A stretch of DNA of 7,110 bases. It comes from Cellulomonadaceae bacterium. GTDB taxonomy: Bacteria; Actinomycetota; Actinomycetes; Actinomycetales; Cellulomonadaceae. The notes under the pieces were generated by a model, which saw nothing but the letters and a program-made list of their open reading frames with translations, did not search any database and was not told the origin of the DNA. Location of the stretch: assembly GCA_031282935.1 (NCBI GenBank), contig JAITCS010000154.1, forward strand, positions 1 through 7,110, written 5' to 3'. Both the position numbers and the translations under genes were made by a program. Of this stretch, positions 1-5,517 are shown one piece after another. Each line of letters opens with the position of its first letter. Position 1 is the first letter of the stretch.

Positions 1-275
1 CGCACATCACCACGGGTAATAACGTCAACCGATTCCACAGTGGGCGCATTTAGTGGGAAAGTACGTTCCACACCAACACCGAAACTGACTTTACGCACGG
101 TAAAGGTTTCGCCCACCCCACCACCATGACGAGAAATTACAACGCCTTGGAAAGCCTGAATACGGGAGCGGTTACCTTCGATAACCTTTACGTTCACCTT
201 CACGGTGTCGCCAGCGCGGAAATCCGGAATATCTTTCCGAATTAGCGGCTCATTTATCGCATCAAAAGTGCGCAT
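1..275 (-). CDS. rplS: 50S ribosomal protein L19, N-terminal part (runs off left edge)
   Basis: L19 is a structural protein of the large ribosomal subunit, located near the interface with the small subunit. Reading the minus strand from ATG at 275 gives 91 codons before the window ends. The protein begins [19 protein letters not shown], followed by the L19 hallmarks FRAGDTVKV (19-27), [12 protein letters not shown] (38-49), [20 protein letters not shown] (55-74) and [14 protein letters not shown] (78-91). L19 is usually about 115 residues, so roughly the last 25 are missing. A purine-rich GAGAG stretch lies about 7-11 nt before the ATG and can serve as the ribosome binding site. It follows the Rpf-like gene on the same strand, but a 227-bp gap suggests its own promoter, which I could not place. 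The motif match is very strong. Confidence 0.97.
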   Translation of the reverse strand, partial: MRTFDAINEPLIRKDIPDFRAGDTVKVNVKVIEGNRSRIQAFQGVVISRHGGGVGETFTVRKVSFGVGVERTFPLNAPTVESVDVITRGDV

Positions 276-502
276 GATTTTCTCTCTTCACCTACCATCG
301 GTCAGGACATAATTAGTTGCAATACTTCGGCGCTGCCCTCTCCCCGATGGCAGAGGCGCTAATTTGCGGCAGCGGGCGCACCAACGCTCAATTTTGCCAG
401 ATGGCATGGATTTAGACAAATCGCTGGCGCGGTGTGGCGGTTTCGACAGGCGGTGGTTTCGACAGGCTCAACCACCAGAATCGGGTTCAACCAACGGGGT
501 GC
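276..502. other. Intergenic region between the Rpf-like gene and rplS
   Basis: I see no convincing gene in these 227 bp. The part nearest rplS (276-345) should carry its promoter and leader, but no -10 box stands out. A weak stem CTGCC/GGCAG with an 11-nt loop lies around 342-362. The part nearest the Rpf-like gene holds the palindrome and direct repeat listed separately (439-476). Plus-strand reading frames here lack any recognisable protein and run antisense into the Rpf-like gene. Confidence 0.6.
439..476. repeat. Small palindrome of the TTCGACAGGCTCA type with an adjacent partial direct copy
   Basis: Positions 452-458 (GGTGGTT) and 470-476 (AACCACC) form perfect 7-bp arms around the 11-nt loop TCGACAGGCTC. 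The 12-mer GGTTTCGACAGG occurs at 439-450 and again at 455-466, a 16-bp period, so a partial second copy lies directly beside the palindrome. From memory, short palindromes built around TTCGACAGGCTCA or TTCGACAAGCTCA are dispersed in many high-GC genomes; I could not check this here. The element starts about 27 bp past the stop of the Rpf-like gene. It could fold in that transcript, but no T-run follows, so it is not a classical intrinsic terminator. Confidence 0.6.
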
Positions 503-1387
503 CTAGCGGAGGCCCAGCTTCCGCGAGCAAGCGGGCCATTGCCCCCAACCAGACCGGGCCTGCAATTTCTCAGCGAGCCGAGTTTGCTCCTGGGCGGTGG
601 CCTGGGAAGGTAGCCCCTCACCGCCCATCGCTTTCCAGGTGGGCAACGAGAACTGGTACAGCCCATAATACAGCCCATTGCGCGACACAGCGGAAGGATT
701 GCCGCTGGATTCACACTGTGCAAGTTGCGCCCAAACAGTGCCTGCGGGCGCAGTGCCCAATGCCGATTTTGCGGCTTTAATTGGCTGCGAGACCTCGGCA
801 ACTTTAGTGCCCACGGCAATTATCTCGGAAACGGCTTCCAAAGTAATCGGCTCGGCCACCGGGTAGCGGCTCACCTCTTGGGTATCTAAGGTAATTACAT
901 CTTCAAATACAATAGTTTTACCTGCGGCGCCTTCTTGAATTACTTTTTCAGTACCAGCGGGCAGGTTTGGGTCATTTTGGCGAATGGTTTCATACGGTAA
1001 TTCGTTTTCTGTGACCACCGATTCGACTTCGTAATCCAAAGTTACCGTATCAGCCTGCTCCGAAAGCTCGACATCTGCAGAAATAGCGCGCGGGGTGCGC
1101 TCCATATTACGCGATGCGGGGATTTCATTTCGGGCGGAAACTGGGGCAACTAAGGCTTCGGTTAATGCTTCGGTGGGCACCGTATCGGCGGTAAAATCGG
1201 TTACGGTTTCAACCTCGACTGCTGCTGGTTGGGCCTCTGATTGGGCCACGTTCAACGTGGTGGTACCCAAAGCCAGCGCTCCAAGCACGGCAGCCCCAAA
1301 AAACACATCCGAGAACCGACGACGCGATTTAGATAATTCCTCTAGCGATCTTGACACACATACAGAATCGGCCCATTTGGGTGTCAC
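503..1387 (-). CDS. Secreted G5 + Rpf-domain protein (resuscitation-promoting-factor-like lytic transglycosylase)
   Basis: Rpf proteins are lysozyme-like muralytic enzymes that cleave peptidoglycan glycan strands and promote regrowth of resting actinobacterial cells. This 294-residue protein has a basic N-terminus (RRR 22-24) and one hydrophobic segment at about 27-47 that acts as signal peptide or anchor. A spacer follows, then a G5 domain at about 116-195 (LPAGTEKVIQEGAAGK, then VSRYPVAEPITLEAVSEIIAVGTK). The C-terminal Rpf domain spans about 216-294. It shows AQCESSGNPSAVSRNG with the expected catalytic Glu226, YGLYQFSLPTWKAMGG, and a probable disulfide Cys225-Cys287. Domain order resembles RpfB, but I see no DUF348 repeats. 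The start used is GTG at 1387 with no clear Shine-Dalgarno; GTG at 1357 (residue 11) is an alternative. It lies 59 bp after the amidase gene on the same strand. A possible -10 TAAATT lies at 1418-1423, so it may have its own promoter. Confidence 0.92.
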   Translation of the reverse strand: MTPKWADSVCVSRSLEELSKSRRRFSDVFFGAAVLGALALGTTTLNVAQSEAQPAAVEVETVTDFTADTVPTEALTEALVAPVSARNEIPASRNMERTPRAISADVELSEQADTVTLDYEVESVVTENELPYETIRQNDPNLPAGTEKVIQEGAAGKTIVFEDVITLDTQEVSRYPVAEPITLEAVSEIIAVGTKVAEVSQPIKAAKSALGTAPAGTVWAQLAQCESSGNPSAVSRNGLYYGLYQFSLPTWKAMGGEGLPSQATAQEQTRLAEKLQARSGWGQWPACSRKLGLR

Positions 1388-1417
1388 TCAGCGCCAACGA
1401 CGCAGCGCCTAAGTGCG

Positions 1418-1423
1418 AATTTA
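1418..1423 (-). promoter_or_regulatory. Possible -10 box for the Rpf-like gene
   Basis: The minus strand reads TAAATT here, matching the TAnnnT core of an actinobacterial -10 box. Transcription would begin near 1411 and leave a leader of about 24 nt before the GTG at 1387. No good -35 is seen at the normal distance, so this is tentative; read-through from the upstream amidase gene is also possible. Confidence 0.25.
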
Positions 1424-1446
1424 GGGAGCGAGTAAGTGGTTTCTGC

Positions 1447-2586
1447 TCAGTTCGTACCCCGGCGGCGGAACCGGAACCACCACAGCGTACCCAAAGCAGG
1501 TACTAGAACGGCAGCCGCCAGCCACCACCACTGCATTGTTAACAGTGCCGCAGTTTCCGGGTCGGCGTCACTGATTCGCTGCCCAAACCCGCCACTATAA
1601 CCGGGGGTATTTGCGGGTTCTGGCTGGGAAGGCGGCGGTTCCTCCGCTGCGGTGAGGGGGCCAGTGGGCAGACCTGTAGTAAATATAGGCGTGGCTCCGG
1701 TGCTGCCCAGGTCAAACTGCCCAGCGTTTTGCATTTGGGTGGTCATTTCTTGGGCCACCGCGCGCACCTGATCCAGGCGAGCGTACGTGGCATCCCCTGG
1801 ACATTCGGTGCGCACCAAATCGCGGTGGCCGGTGATTGCCTCGACTGTGACTGCCGTGCCGCGCGCCCAACGGTTGTTGCCGCCCGCCACGGTGAGGCCC
1901 ACTTCGACGTCTGCGGGCACGCCATAATACCCGAGCACCCAACCTGCAACTCGCCCCGCCGCTTCGAGGGCGGCCTCGGTTGGCGGCACGTCCTCGTATC
2001 TGCCGATTAGGGCAATTCCAACGCCTTCGTAATTGAATCCGGCGGTGTGGGCAGAAGTGATCGGCTTTTCGATTGTGCCGCGCGAGCCTTCATAAACATT
2101 TCCGAACCAGTCAACTAAATAACTGTATCCGATATCGCACCAACTGTTATCGTCCATGTGTAGGTTTTGGATATGTTGTAAAGCCTCGTAAGCGGACTCA
2201 ATGGAAGGTTCGCCGGTTTCTTCATAAGTGTGGTGTATTACAACGTGTGTTACACGCCTGCCGTCTTGGCCGTCCCATTGGCACCTGGGTTCGCGGGCGC
2301 CCCAGACTTCTCTCGGGATGATTTCGGGTTGGCCGGGCAGCGCTTCGGCTCGCAAAGCGGTTGAGGGTAGCGCGGTTTCTGGTAGCGCGGTTTCAGACGC
2401 GACGGGCAGCGCGATTTCGGGCAGCGCTTCGGGCGAAAAAACCGCAGGCAAAGTTTGCACCTGCGTCACAATTTGCCCAGCATCAGGGCGCGCAAATGGC
2501 ACGTTGACAGCCTTGACTGGCCCCACGCCGACCAGCATTGGCGCAATCAGGGCTGCGGTAAAAGCCCCAGCACACAACCTGCACAT
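1447..2586 (-). CDS. PGRP-type N-acetylmuramoyl-L-alanine amidase (amidase_2), membrane-anchored
   Basis: This zinc amidase family cuts the bond between MurNAc and L-Ala of the peptidoglycan stem peptide. The 379-residue protein has a signal peptide with likely cleavage after VKA (about residue 26). An Ala-Leu-Pro-rich linker (about 50-86) precedes the catalytic domain (about 88-285). Motifs seen are IIPREVWGARE at its start, VVIHHTYEE with His118-His119 (one a zinc ligand), CDIGYSYLVD with Tyr154, SAHTAGFNYEGVGIALIG, and GHRDLVRTECPGD with His254 and Cys262. The 8-residue spacing of the last two matches the family's second and third zinc ligands. A Pro-rich stalk (about 301-345) leads to a C-terminal TM helix (about 351-371) and a basic FRFRRRGTN tail. 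No LPXTG motif is seen, so anchoring is by the helix. ATG at 2586 is the only start before an upstream in-frame TGA. It lacks a Shine-Dalgarno and fits a leaderless mRNA. It lies just upstream of the Rpf-like gene. Confidence 0.93.
   Translation of the reverse strand: MCRLCAGAFTAALIAPMLVGVGPVKAVNVPFARPDAGQIVTQVQTLPAVFSPEALPEIALPVASETALPETALPSTALRAEALPGQPEIIPREVWGAREPRCQWDGQDGRRVTHVVIHHTYEETGEPSIESAYEALQHIQNLHMDDNSWCDIGYSYLVDWFGNVYEGSRGTIEKPITSAHTAGFNYEGVGIALIGRYEDVPPTEAALEAAGRVAGWVLGYYGVPADVEVGLTVAGGNNRWARGTAVTVEAITGHRDLVRTECPGDATYARLDQVRAVAQEMTTQMQNAGQFDLGSTGATPIFTTGLPTGPLTAAEEPPPSQPEPANTPGYSGGFGQRISDADPETAALLTMQWWWLAAAVLVPALGTLWWFRFRRRGTN
2330..2440 (-). repeat. Degenerate Ala-Leu-Pro coding repeats in the amidase linker
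   Basis: The minus strand encodes irregular units such as EALP, EIALP, ETALP, ETALP and EALP between about residues 50 and 85 of the amidase. At DNA level the plus strand shows GGTAGCGCGGTTTC twice in a row, followed by diverged GGCAGCGC copies. This looks like a short tandem repeat expansion in a flexible linker between the signal peptide and the enzyme domain, and its copy number could vary between strains. Confidence 0.55.
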
Positions 2587-2592
2587 TCCATT

Positions 2593-2601
2593 AGCGTATC
2601 A
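2593..2601 (-). promoter_or_regulatory. Extended -10 promoter of the amidase gene (leaderless)
   Basis: The minus strand reads TGA-TACGCT: a TGn extension followed by a TAnnnT -10 hexamer at 2598-2593. Only 6 nt separate the hexamer from the ATG at 2586, so the expected start point falls on or next to the A of the ATG. No Shine-Dalgarno is present, which agrees with a leaderless mRNA. A clear -35 is missing, as is common for extended -10 promoters. Confidence 0.5.
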
Positions 2602-2637
2602 TCAGCGGTCAAGGATTTCCTGAAATCGCTCGCGCGC

Positions 2638-2646
2638 TGTTAGAAT
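2638..2646 (+). promoter_or_regulatory. Extended -10 promoter of the luciferase-like oxidoreductase operon (leaderless)
   Basis: The plus strand reads TGT-TAGAAT: a TGn extension at 2638-2640 and a good -10 hexamer at 2641-2646. The ATG starts at 2653, 6 nt after the hexamer, so the predicted start of transcription is the ATG itself. No Shine-Dalgarno precedes the ATG. Only weak -35-like sequence (TTTCCT/TTCCTG near 2616-2622) is seen. Confidence 0.6.
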
Positions 2647-2652
2647 CACGCT

Positions 2653-3720
2653 ATGGAATATGTGTTTGGCCTGGACACTTTCGGGGATCGGCCCGCCTTG
2701 CCCGGCGCGGCGGCAGGCAGCGCTTTCGAGGTTGATAAGGGGAACGGCGCCCTGATGTCGCACCCCGATTCCATTCGGCAGGTGGTACGCGAGGGCGTAT
2801 TGGCCGATAAATTGGGGCTGGATATATTTGCCATTGGGGAACACCACCGCCCCGAATATGCGATTTCTTCACCTGAAATGGTTTTGGCCACTCTCGCAGG
2901 TTTGACTAAAAACATTACCTTGGCCAGCGCGGTTACCGTTTTAAGTTCCGATGATCCGGTGCGGGTTTATGAAAGATTCGCCACCCTGGATGCCTTATCA
3001 AATGGTCGCGCAGAGGTCATGTTAGGTCGGGGCTCTTTCACAGAATCTTTCCCGCTTTTCGGGTACCCACTGAGCGATTACGAACTCTTATTTGAAGAAA
3101 AACTCAACCTATTAGTCAAGTTGCTTGATGAAAAACCTGTCACTTGGTCAGGTAACACCCGCGCCGCTTTACACAACCAAGAGGTATTTCCAAAAACCGA
3201 TAACCGCTTGATGGCCTCTGTGGGGGTGGGCGGCTCCCCGCAATCCGTAATTAGGGCTGCCCGATATGGCCTGCCGGTTGTTTTTGCGATTATCGGCGGT
3301 TCCCCTGGGCGTTTCTCAAGATACACTGAATTATATCGCAGAGCTTGCGCCCAATTTGGCACTACCGCACATCCGATTGGTATGCATTCGCCTGGGTTTA
3401 TTGCCGATACTGAGGAAGAGGCGAAAGAGCTCTTTTGGCCAGCCTATAAGGCACAACATGATTTAATTGGCGGCGAGAGGGGTTGGCCGCCTTTGACTAG
3501 GGCCCAATTCGAGCAAGAAATCACGCACGGTTCCCTCTATTTGGGTACACCAGAAACCGTGGCTCAGAAAATAGCCAAGAGTATGAAAGCCGTTGGAGCT
3601 CAGCGCTTTGAAATGGTATATACATTTGGAGCGCAAGCGGCAGATGCTCGATATCGGACTGTGGAACTTTACGGCGGCGAGGTTGTGCCCCGCGTGCGTG
3701 AATTGCTGGGGGAATCATAA
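2653..3720 (+). CDS. Luciferase-like (LLM class) flavin-dependent oxidoreductase
   Basis: LLM proteins are TIM-barrel enzymes that use FMN or F420 in oxidation or monooxygenation; the substrate here cannot be told. The 355-residue protein spans a whole single-domain family member. Visible LLM features are the N-terminal strand MEYVFGLDTFGD, GLDIFAIGEHHRPEYAISSP (55-74) with the family's EHH motif, ITLASAVTVLSSDDPVRVYE (88-107), LSNGRAEVMLGRGSF (115-129), and the late GTPETVAQKI (298-307), which is the usual LLM C-terminal helix motif. The sequence style resembles the subgroup that includes Atu2307 and SP_0267-like proteins; that assignment is from memory. The ATG at 2653 is supported by the extended -10 six bases upstream. 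The next gene starts 3 bp after the stop and is surely co-transcribed. It is cytoplasmic, with no signal peptide. Confidence 0.92.
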   Translation: MEYVFGLDTFGDRPALPGAAAGSAFEVDKGNGALMSHPDSIRQVVREGVLADKLGLDIFAIGEHHRPEYAISSPEMVLATLAGLTKNITLASAVTVLSSDDPVRVYERFATLDALSNGRAEVMLGRGSFTESFPLFGYPLSDYELLFEEKLNLLVKLLDEKPVTWSGNTRAALHNQEVFPKTDNRLMASVGVGGSPQSVIRAARYGLPVVFAIIGGSPGRFSRYTELYRRACAQFGTTAHPIGMHSPGFIADTEEEAKELFWPAYKAQHDLIGGERGWPPLTRAQFEQEITHGSLYLGTPETVAQKIAKSMKAVGAQRFEMVYTFGAQAADARYRTVELYGGEVVPRVRELLGES

Positions 3721-3723
3721 ATC

Positions 3724-4362
3724 GTGGCAACTAATTTAGATCCGACCATTGGCATTTTAGGTGCCGGTAAAGTTGGCGTTGTTCTTGCGCAACTAGCGGT
3801 TTCCGCTGGGTATCGCACCCTGATAGCTTCTTCGGGCGACCCCGCAAACATTGAACTCACTGTTGAGGTTTTAGTGCCAGGGGCGCGCACGGGGTGGGCT
3901 GCTGATGTGGCGGCTCAATCTGATATTGTTATTTTGGCGTTACCACTTGGGAAATACAAAAACATTCCCGTGGAGGCACTGAACGAGAAACTTGTTATTG
4001 ACGCCATGAATTATTGGTGGGAAACCGATGGGGTGCGCCCGGAATTAGAAAACCCTGAAACCTCCACCACTGAAATGGTGGCCGAGTTTTTATCGAAATC
4101 CCGCGTGGTAAAAGCGTTTAATCATATGGGTTATCACGACCTTTACGATGAAGCCCGCCCGGTCAACGCCAACCAAGCCCGCAAAGCTATCGCGGTGGCT
4201 GGAGATGATGAGACCAGCGTCGCCGCTGTTGCCGATTTGGTGGATCGTTTCGGTTTTGACCCACTGCCCTTGCCAGATTTGCGTGCCGGAGCCCGCCTGC
4301 AACCAGGAAATCCGGCTTTCGGCGCCAACCTGCCCAAAGGTGAATTAGCGCAGTTGGTGTAA
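3724..4362 (+). CDS. NADP/F420-dependent oxidoreductase-like Rossmann protein
   Basis: This 212-residue protein belongs to the NADP oxidoreductase, coenzyme F420-dependent family, whose members move hydride between NADP(H) and F420 or another flavin-like acceptor. It opens with the dinucleotide-binding loop GILGAGKVG (10-18). [10 protein letters not shown] (66-75), VIDAMNYWW (91-99), VVKAFNHMG (128-136) and AIAVAGDD (155-162) follow in the order seen in this family. The ending [18 protein letters not shown] is also typical of it. The start is GTG at 3724, with a strong GGGGGA Shine-Dalgarno at 3708-3713 inside the end of the previous gene and 10 nt before the start. The 3-bp gap to the oxidoreductase gene shows an operon. 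It may regenerate the reduced cofactor for its neighbour, but that is inference. Specificity for F420 against NADP alone cannot be judged by eye. Confidence 0.9.
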   Translation: MATNLDPTIGILGAGKVGVVLAQLAVSAGYRTLIASSGDPANIELTVEVLVPGARTGWAADVAAQSDIVILALPLGKYKNIPVEALNEKLVIDAMNYWWETDGVRPELENPETSTTEMVAEFLSKSRVVKAFNHMGYHDLYDEARPVNANQARKAIAVAGDDETSVAAVADLVDRFGFDPLPLPDLRAGARLQPGNPAFGANLPKGELAQLV

Positions 4363-4401
4363 TTTTTAGGCCACTGCCAACCGCCATTTAAGGGTTTAGC
4401 T

Positions 4402-4418
4402 GCGCGGTGCTACCGCGC
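4402..4418. repeat. Palindrome copy 1 (GCGCGGT-GCT-ACCGCGC)
   Basis: Perfect 7-bp arms around a 3-nt loop. The same arms recur at 4441-4457, and the direct repeat extends to the 9-mer CTGCGCGGT (4400-4408 and 4439-4447), a 39-bp period. This copy can fold alone or pair with copy 2 over 16 of 17 positions. No T-run follows on either strand, so alone it is not a classical terminator. Confidence 0.7.
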
Positions 4419-4431
4419 TCGTCAAAAAGGT

Positions 4432-4457
4432 AAAAACACTGCGCGGTTGCACCGCGC
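4432..4457 (-). terminator. Palindrome copy 2 with T-tract: likely terminator of the sigma operon
   Basis: Read on the minus strand, the perfect stem GCGCGGT-GCA-ACCGCGC (4457 down to 4441) is followed after AGTG by TTTTT (4436-4432), and a second TTTTT lies at 4428-4424. It sits about 45 bp after the stop of the minus-strand operon, the expected place for its intrinsic terminator. The 4-nt gap before the T-tract is slightly long. On the plus strand no T-run follows the stem. Confidence 0.45.
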
Positions 4458-4501
4458 CCTTATACCGTATAGTGGCGGTGAGCAGGGGCCTAAATACTCA
4501 C

Positions 4502-5266
4502 TCATTCGCAGACAACAGTTTGGATTAATGTCAGAGCGTTTAGGTCTATTCCAGCCTGGGCAAGCCCGGTGTTGAATCGTGCCATCATGGCTGCCGTATG
4601 TTCATCATCCCCCGAGAAAGCCACAAAAACGTGGGCCGGTAAGCTCTCAATATCCCCAAAAGACACCTGGAAAGTGCCTTGCTGATTAGCACCCATTAAC
4701 GGAATCCCCCACTCCCCTCTCGAAGCGAAGTCACCTGGCTCAATACTTACTGTTGGCCCATCCCCCGGTAACGCCTCCATATCAATTCCGGCCAATATCT
4801 CAGTTGCAATTTCAATATCATTATCCCTTAAGTTCAGGGCACGCAATAATTCACTAGGCGTACCTGTAAAGGTTTCCGGGTTATAAACAGAAGTAAATCT
4901 TGGCACCACAGCATAGAACGGGGTGCAGGTGATATCTCCAACCATTAGCATATCAGCGCTGGCAATGGAGTTAAATCGGAATAGGCTGGCCATCCAATCG
5001 CCCACCGGATTCGATAAACCATTGGCAGCGGCTGCCGTCATCCCCCCCAAACTCACTGCTAAAACCGCCCCGATAGCGATAACGGAGCGGCGCATTATGC
5101 TATAGCGGTGCATTTTGGGCACGATATTCCTCGGATTGGTTTGCATTATCTGGAACATAGTGGCATCACTTTGAATCTGGAAAGCTTCATTGTCTATTGC
5201 ATTTTTAGGGGCGTTATCATAAGCGCGCACCTGATCAAATTCAGGGAAATGTACCTGTGATTTCAT
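4502..5266 (-). CDS. One-TM protein coupled to the ECF sigma gene; putative anti-sigma or sigma-associated factor
   Basis: I do not recognise a named family in this 254-residue protein. Topology: a cytoplasmic N-terminus of about 58 residues ending in a basic patch (HRYSIMRR, 53-60), one hydrophobic helix at about 61-82, then about 170 extracytoplasmic residues. The outer part has only two cysteines, Cys114 and Cys253 (next to last), which could form a disulfide. The arrangement of a short inner domain, one helix and an outer sensor-like domain encoded directly after an ECF sigma gene is typical of membrane anti-sigma factors. I see no HxxxCxxC zinc anti-sigma motif, so the role is inferred from context. 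Its ATG overlaps the TGA of the sigma reading frame (ATGA). A good Shine-Dalgarno, AAGGA (5275-5279), lies 8 nt upstream, so it can be translated even if the sigma frame is not completed. Confidence 0.75.
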   Translation of the reverse strand: MKSQVHFPEFDQVRAYDNAPKNAIDNEAFQIQSDATMFQIMQTNPRNIVPKMHRYSIMRRSVIAIGAVLAVSLGGMTAAAANGLSNPVGDWMASLFRFNSIASADMLMVGDITCTPFYAVVPRFTSVYNPETFTGTPSELLRALNLRDNDIEIATEILAGIDMEALPGDGPTVSIEPGDFASRGEWGIPLMGANQQGTFQVSFGDIESLPAHVFVAFSGDDEHTAAMMARFNTGLAQAGIDLNALTLIQTVVCE

Positions 5267-5496
5267 GCTGGTAATCCTTCTTTTATTGGGGTTTTATTCG
5301 GAACATACGGGTAATTTATGGTTTCGGGGCCGAATTCTGCCCGCATTGCTGCGCGGGCTTTTCGCAAGCGATTTCGCGCCGCCACATGCGAAACCCCAAG
5401 CACCCGCGCCGCTTGCTCAATGGTCAATTCCTCCCAACCCACCAGCGCGATTATCTCTTGCGCTACGGGGTCGAGGCGCCCCCAAGCTGCTTGCAA
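5263..5496 (-). CDS. C-terminal sigma-4 fragment of the ECF sigma factor (separate translation doubtful)
   Basis: This is the part of the sigma frame downstream of the TAG. It carries LDPVAQEIIALVGWEELTIE and the helix-turn-helix EQAARVLGVSHVAARNRLRK, a textbook sigma-4. The only start near the beginning is TTG at 5496, 24 nt past the frame's TAG, with no Shine-Dalgarno. Independent translation would need reinitiation after the amber codon. Sense frame continues without a break right up to the TAG (AASASSDLQ), which favours one original gene over two designed ones. Confidence 0.45.
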   Translation of the reverse strand: MQAAWGRLDPVAQEIIALVGWEELTIEQAARVLGVSHVAARNRLRKARAAMRAEFGPETINYPYVPNKTPIKEGLPA

Positions 5497-5517
5497 ATCA
5501 GAACTTGCGCTGGCGGC

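Larger units (their letters stand above)
4365..4494. repeat. 130-bp inverted-repeat element between convergent operons
   Basis: The left arm (4365-4418) and right arm (4441-4494) are each 54 nt and pair without a single gap (position i with 8859-i), around a 22-nt centre. I count 42 Watson-Crick pairs of 54 plus two G-T pairs. Pairing is best at the ends: the outer 22 positions match 19 of 22, starting TTTAGGCC on the left and ending GGCCTAAA on the right. The innermost 17 match 16 of 17. Those innermost parts are themselves palindromes, listed separately. The element begins 2 nt after the stop of the plus-strand operon and ends 7 nt before the stop codon of the minus-strand gene. It could be a MITE-like insertion, a large two-way terminator, or a structured RNA. 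No clear target-site duplication is visible. Confidence 0.75.

Noticed and set aside
342..362. Stem CTGCC/GGCAG as a ribosomal-protein leader structure for rplS
   Set aside because: Only 5 bp with an 11-nt loop and no match that I can recall to a known L19 leader; too weak to annotate.
364..780. 138-codon plus-strand open frame
   Set aside because: It overlaps the Rpf domain antisense, crosses the palindromic repeat, and encodes no recognisable protein.
1388..1446. Cyclic-di-AMP riboswitch before the Rpf-like gene, as in some actinobacteria
   Set aside because: The gap is only 59 bp, too short for that riboswitch, and no conserved core is seen.
1450..1560. LPXTG sorting signal at the amidase C-terminus
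   Set aside because: The C-terminus has a hydrophobic helix and basic tail, but no LPXTG-like motif precedes it.
2607..2612. TTGACC on the minus strand as the amidase -35
   Set aside because: Only 8 bp separate it from the -10 hexamer, far too short for a normal spacer.
4363..4494. Target-site duplication around the 130-bp element
   Set aside because: The bases outside the arms (AATT on the left, TACTC on the right) do not match each other, so insertion is not shown directly.
5494..5496. TTG as a designed start of an independent sigma-4 protein
   Set aside because: No Shine-Dalgarno, and the sense frame continues back to the TAG with typical linker sequence. One interrupted gene is simpler.
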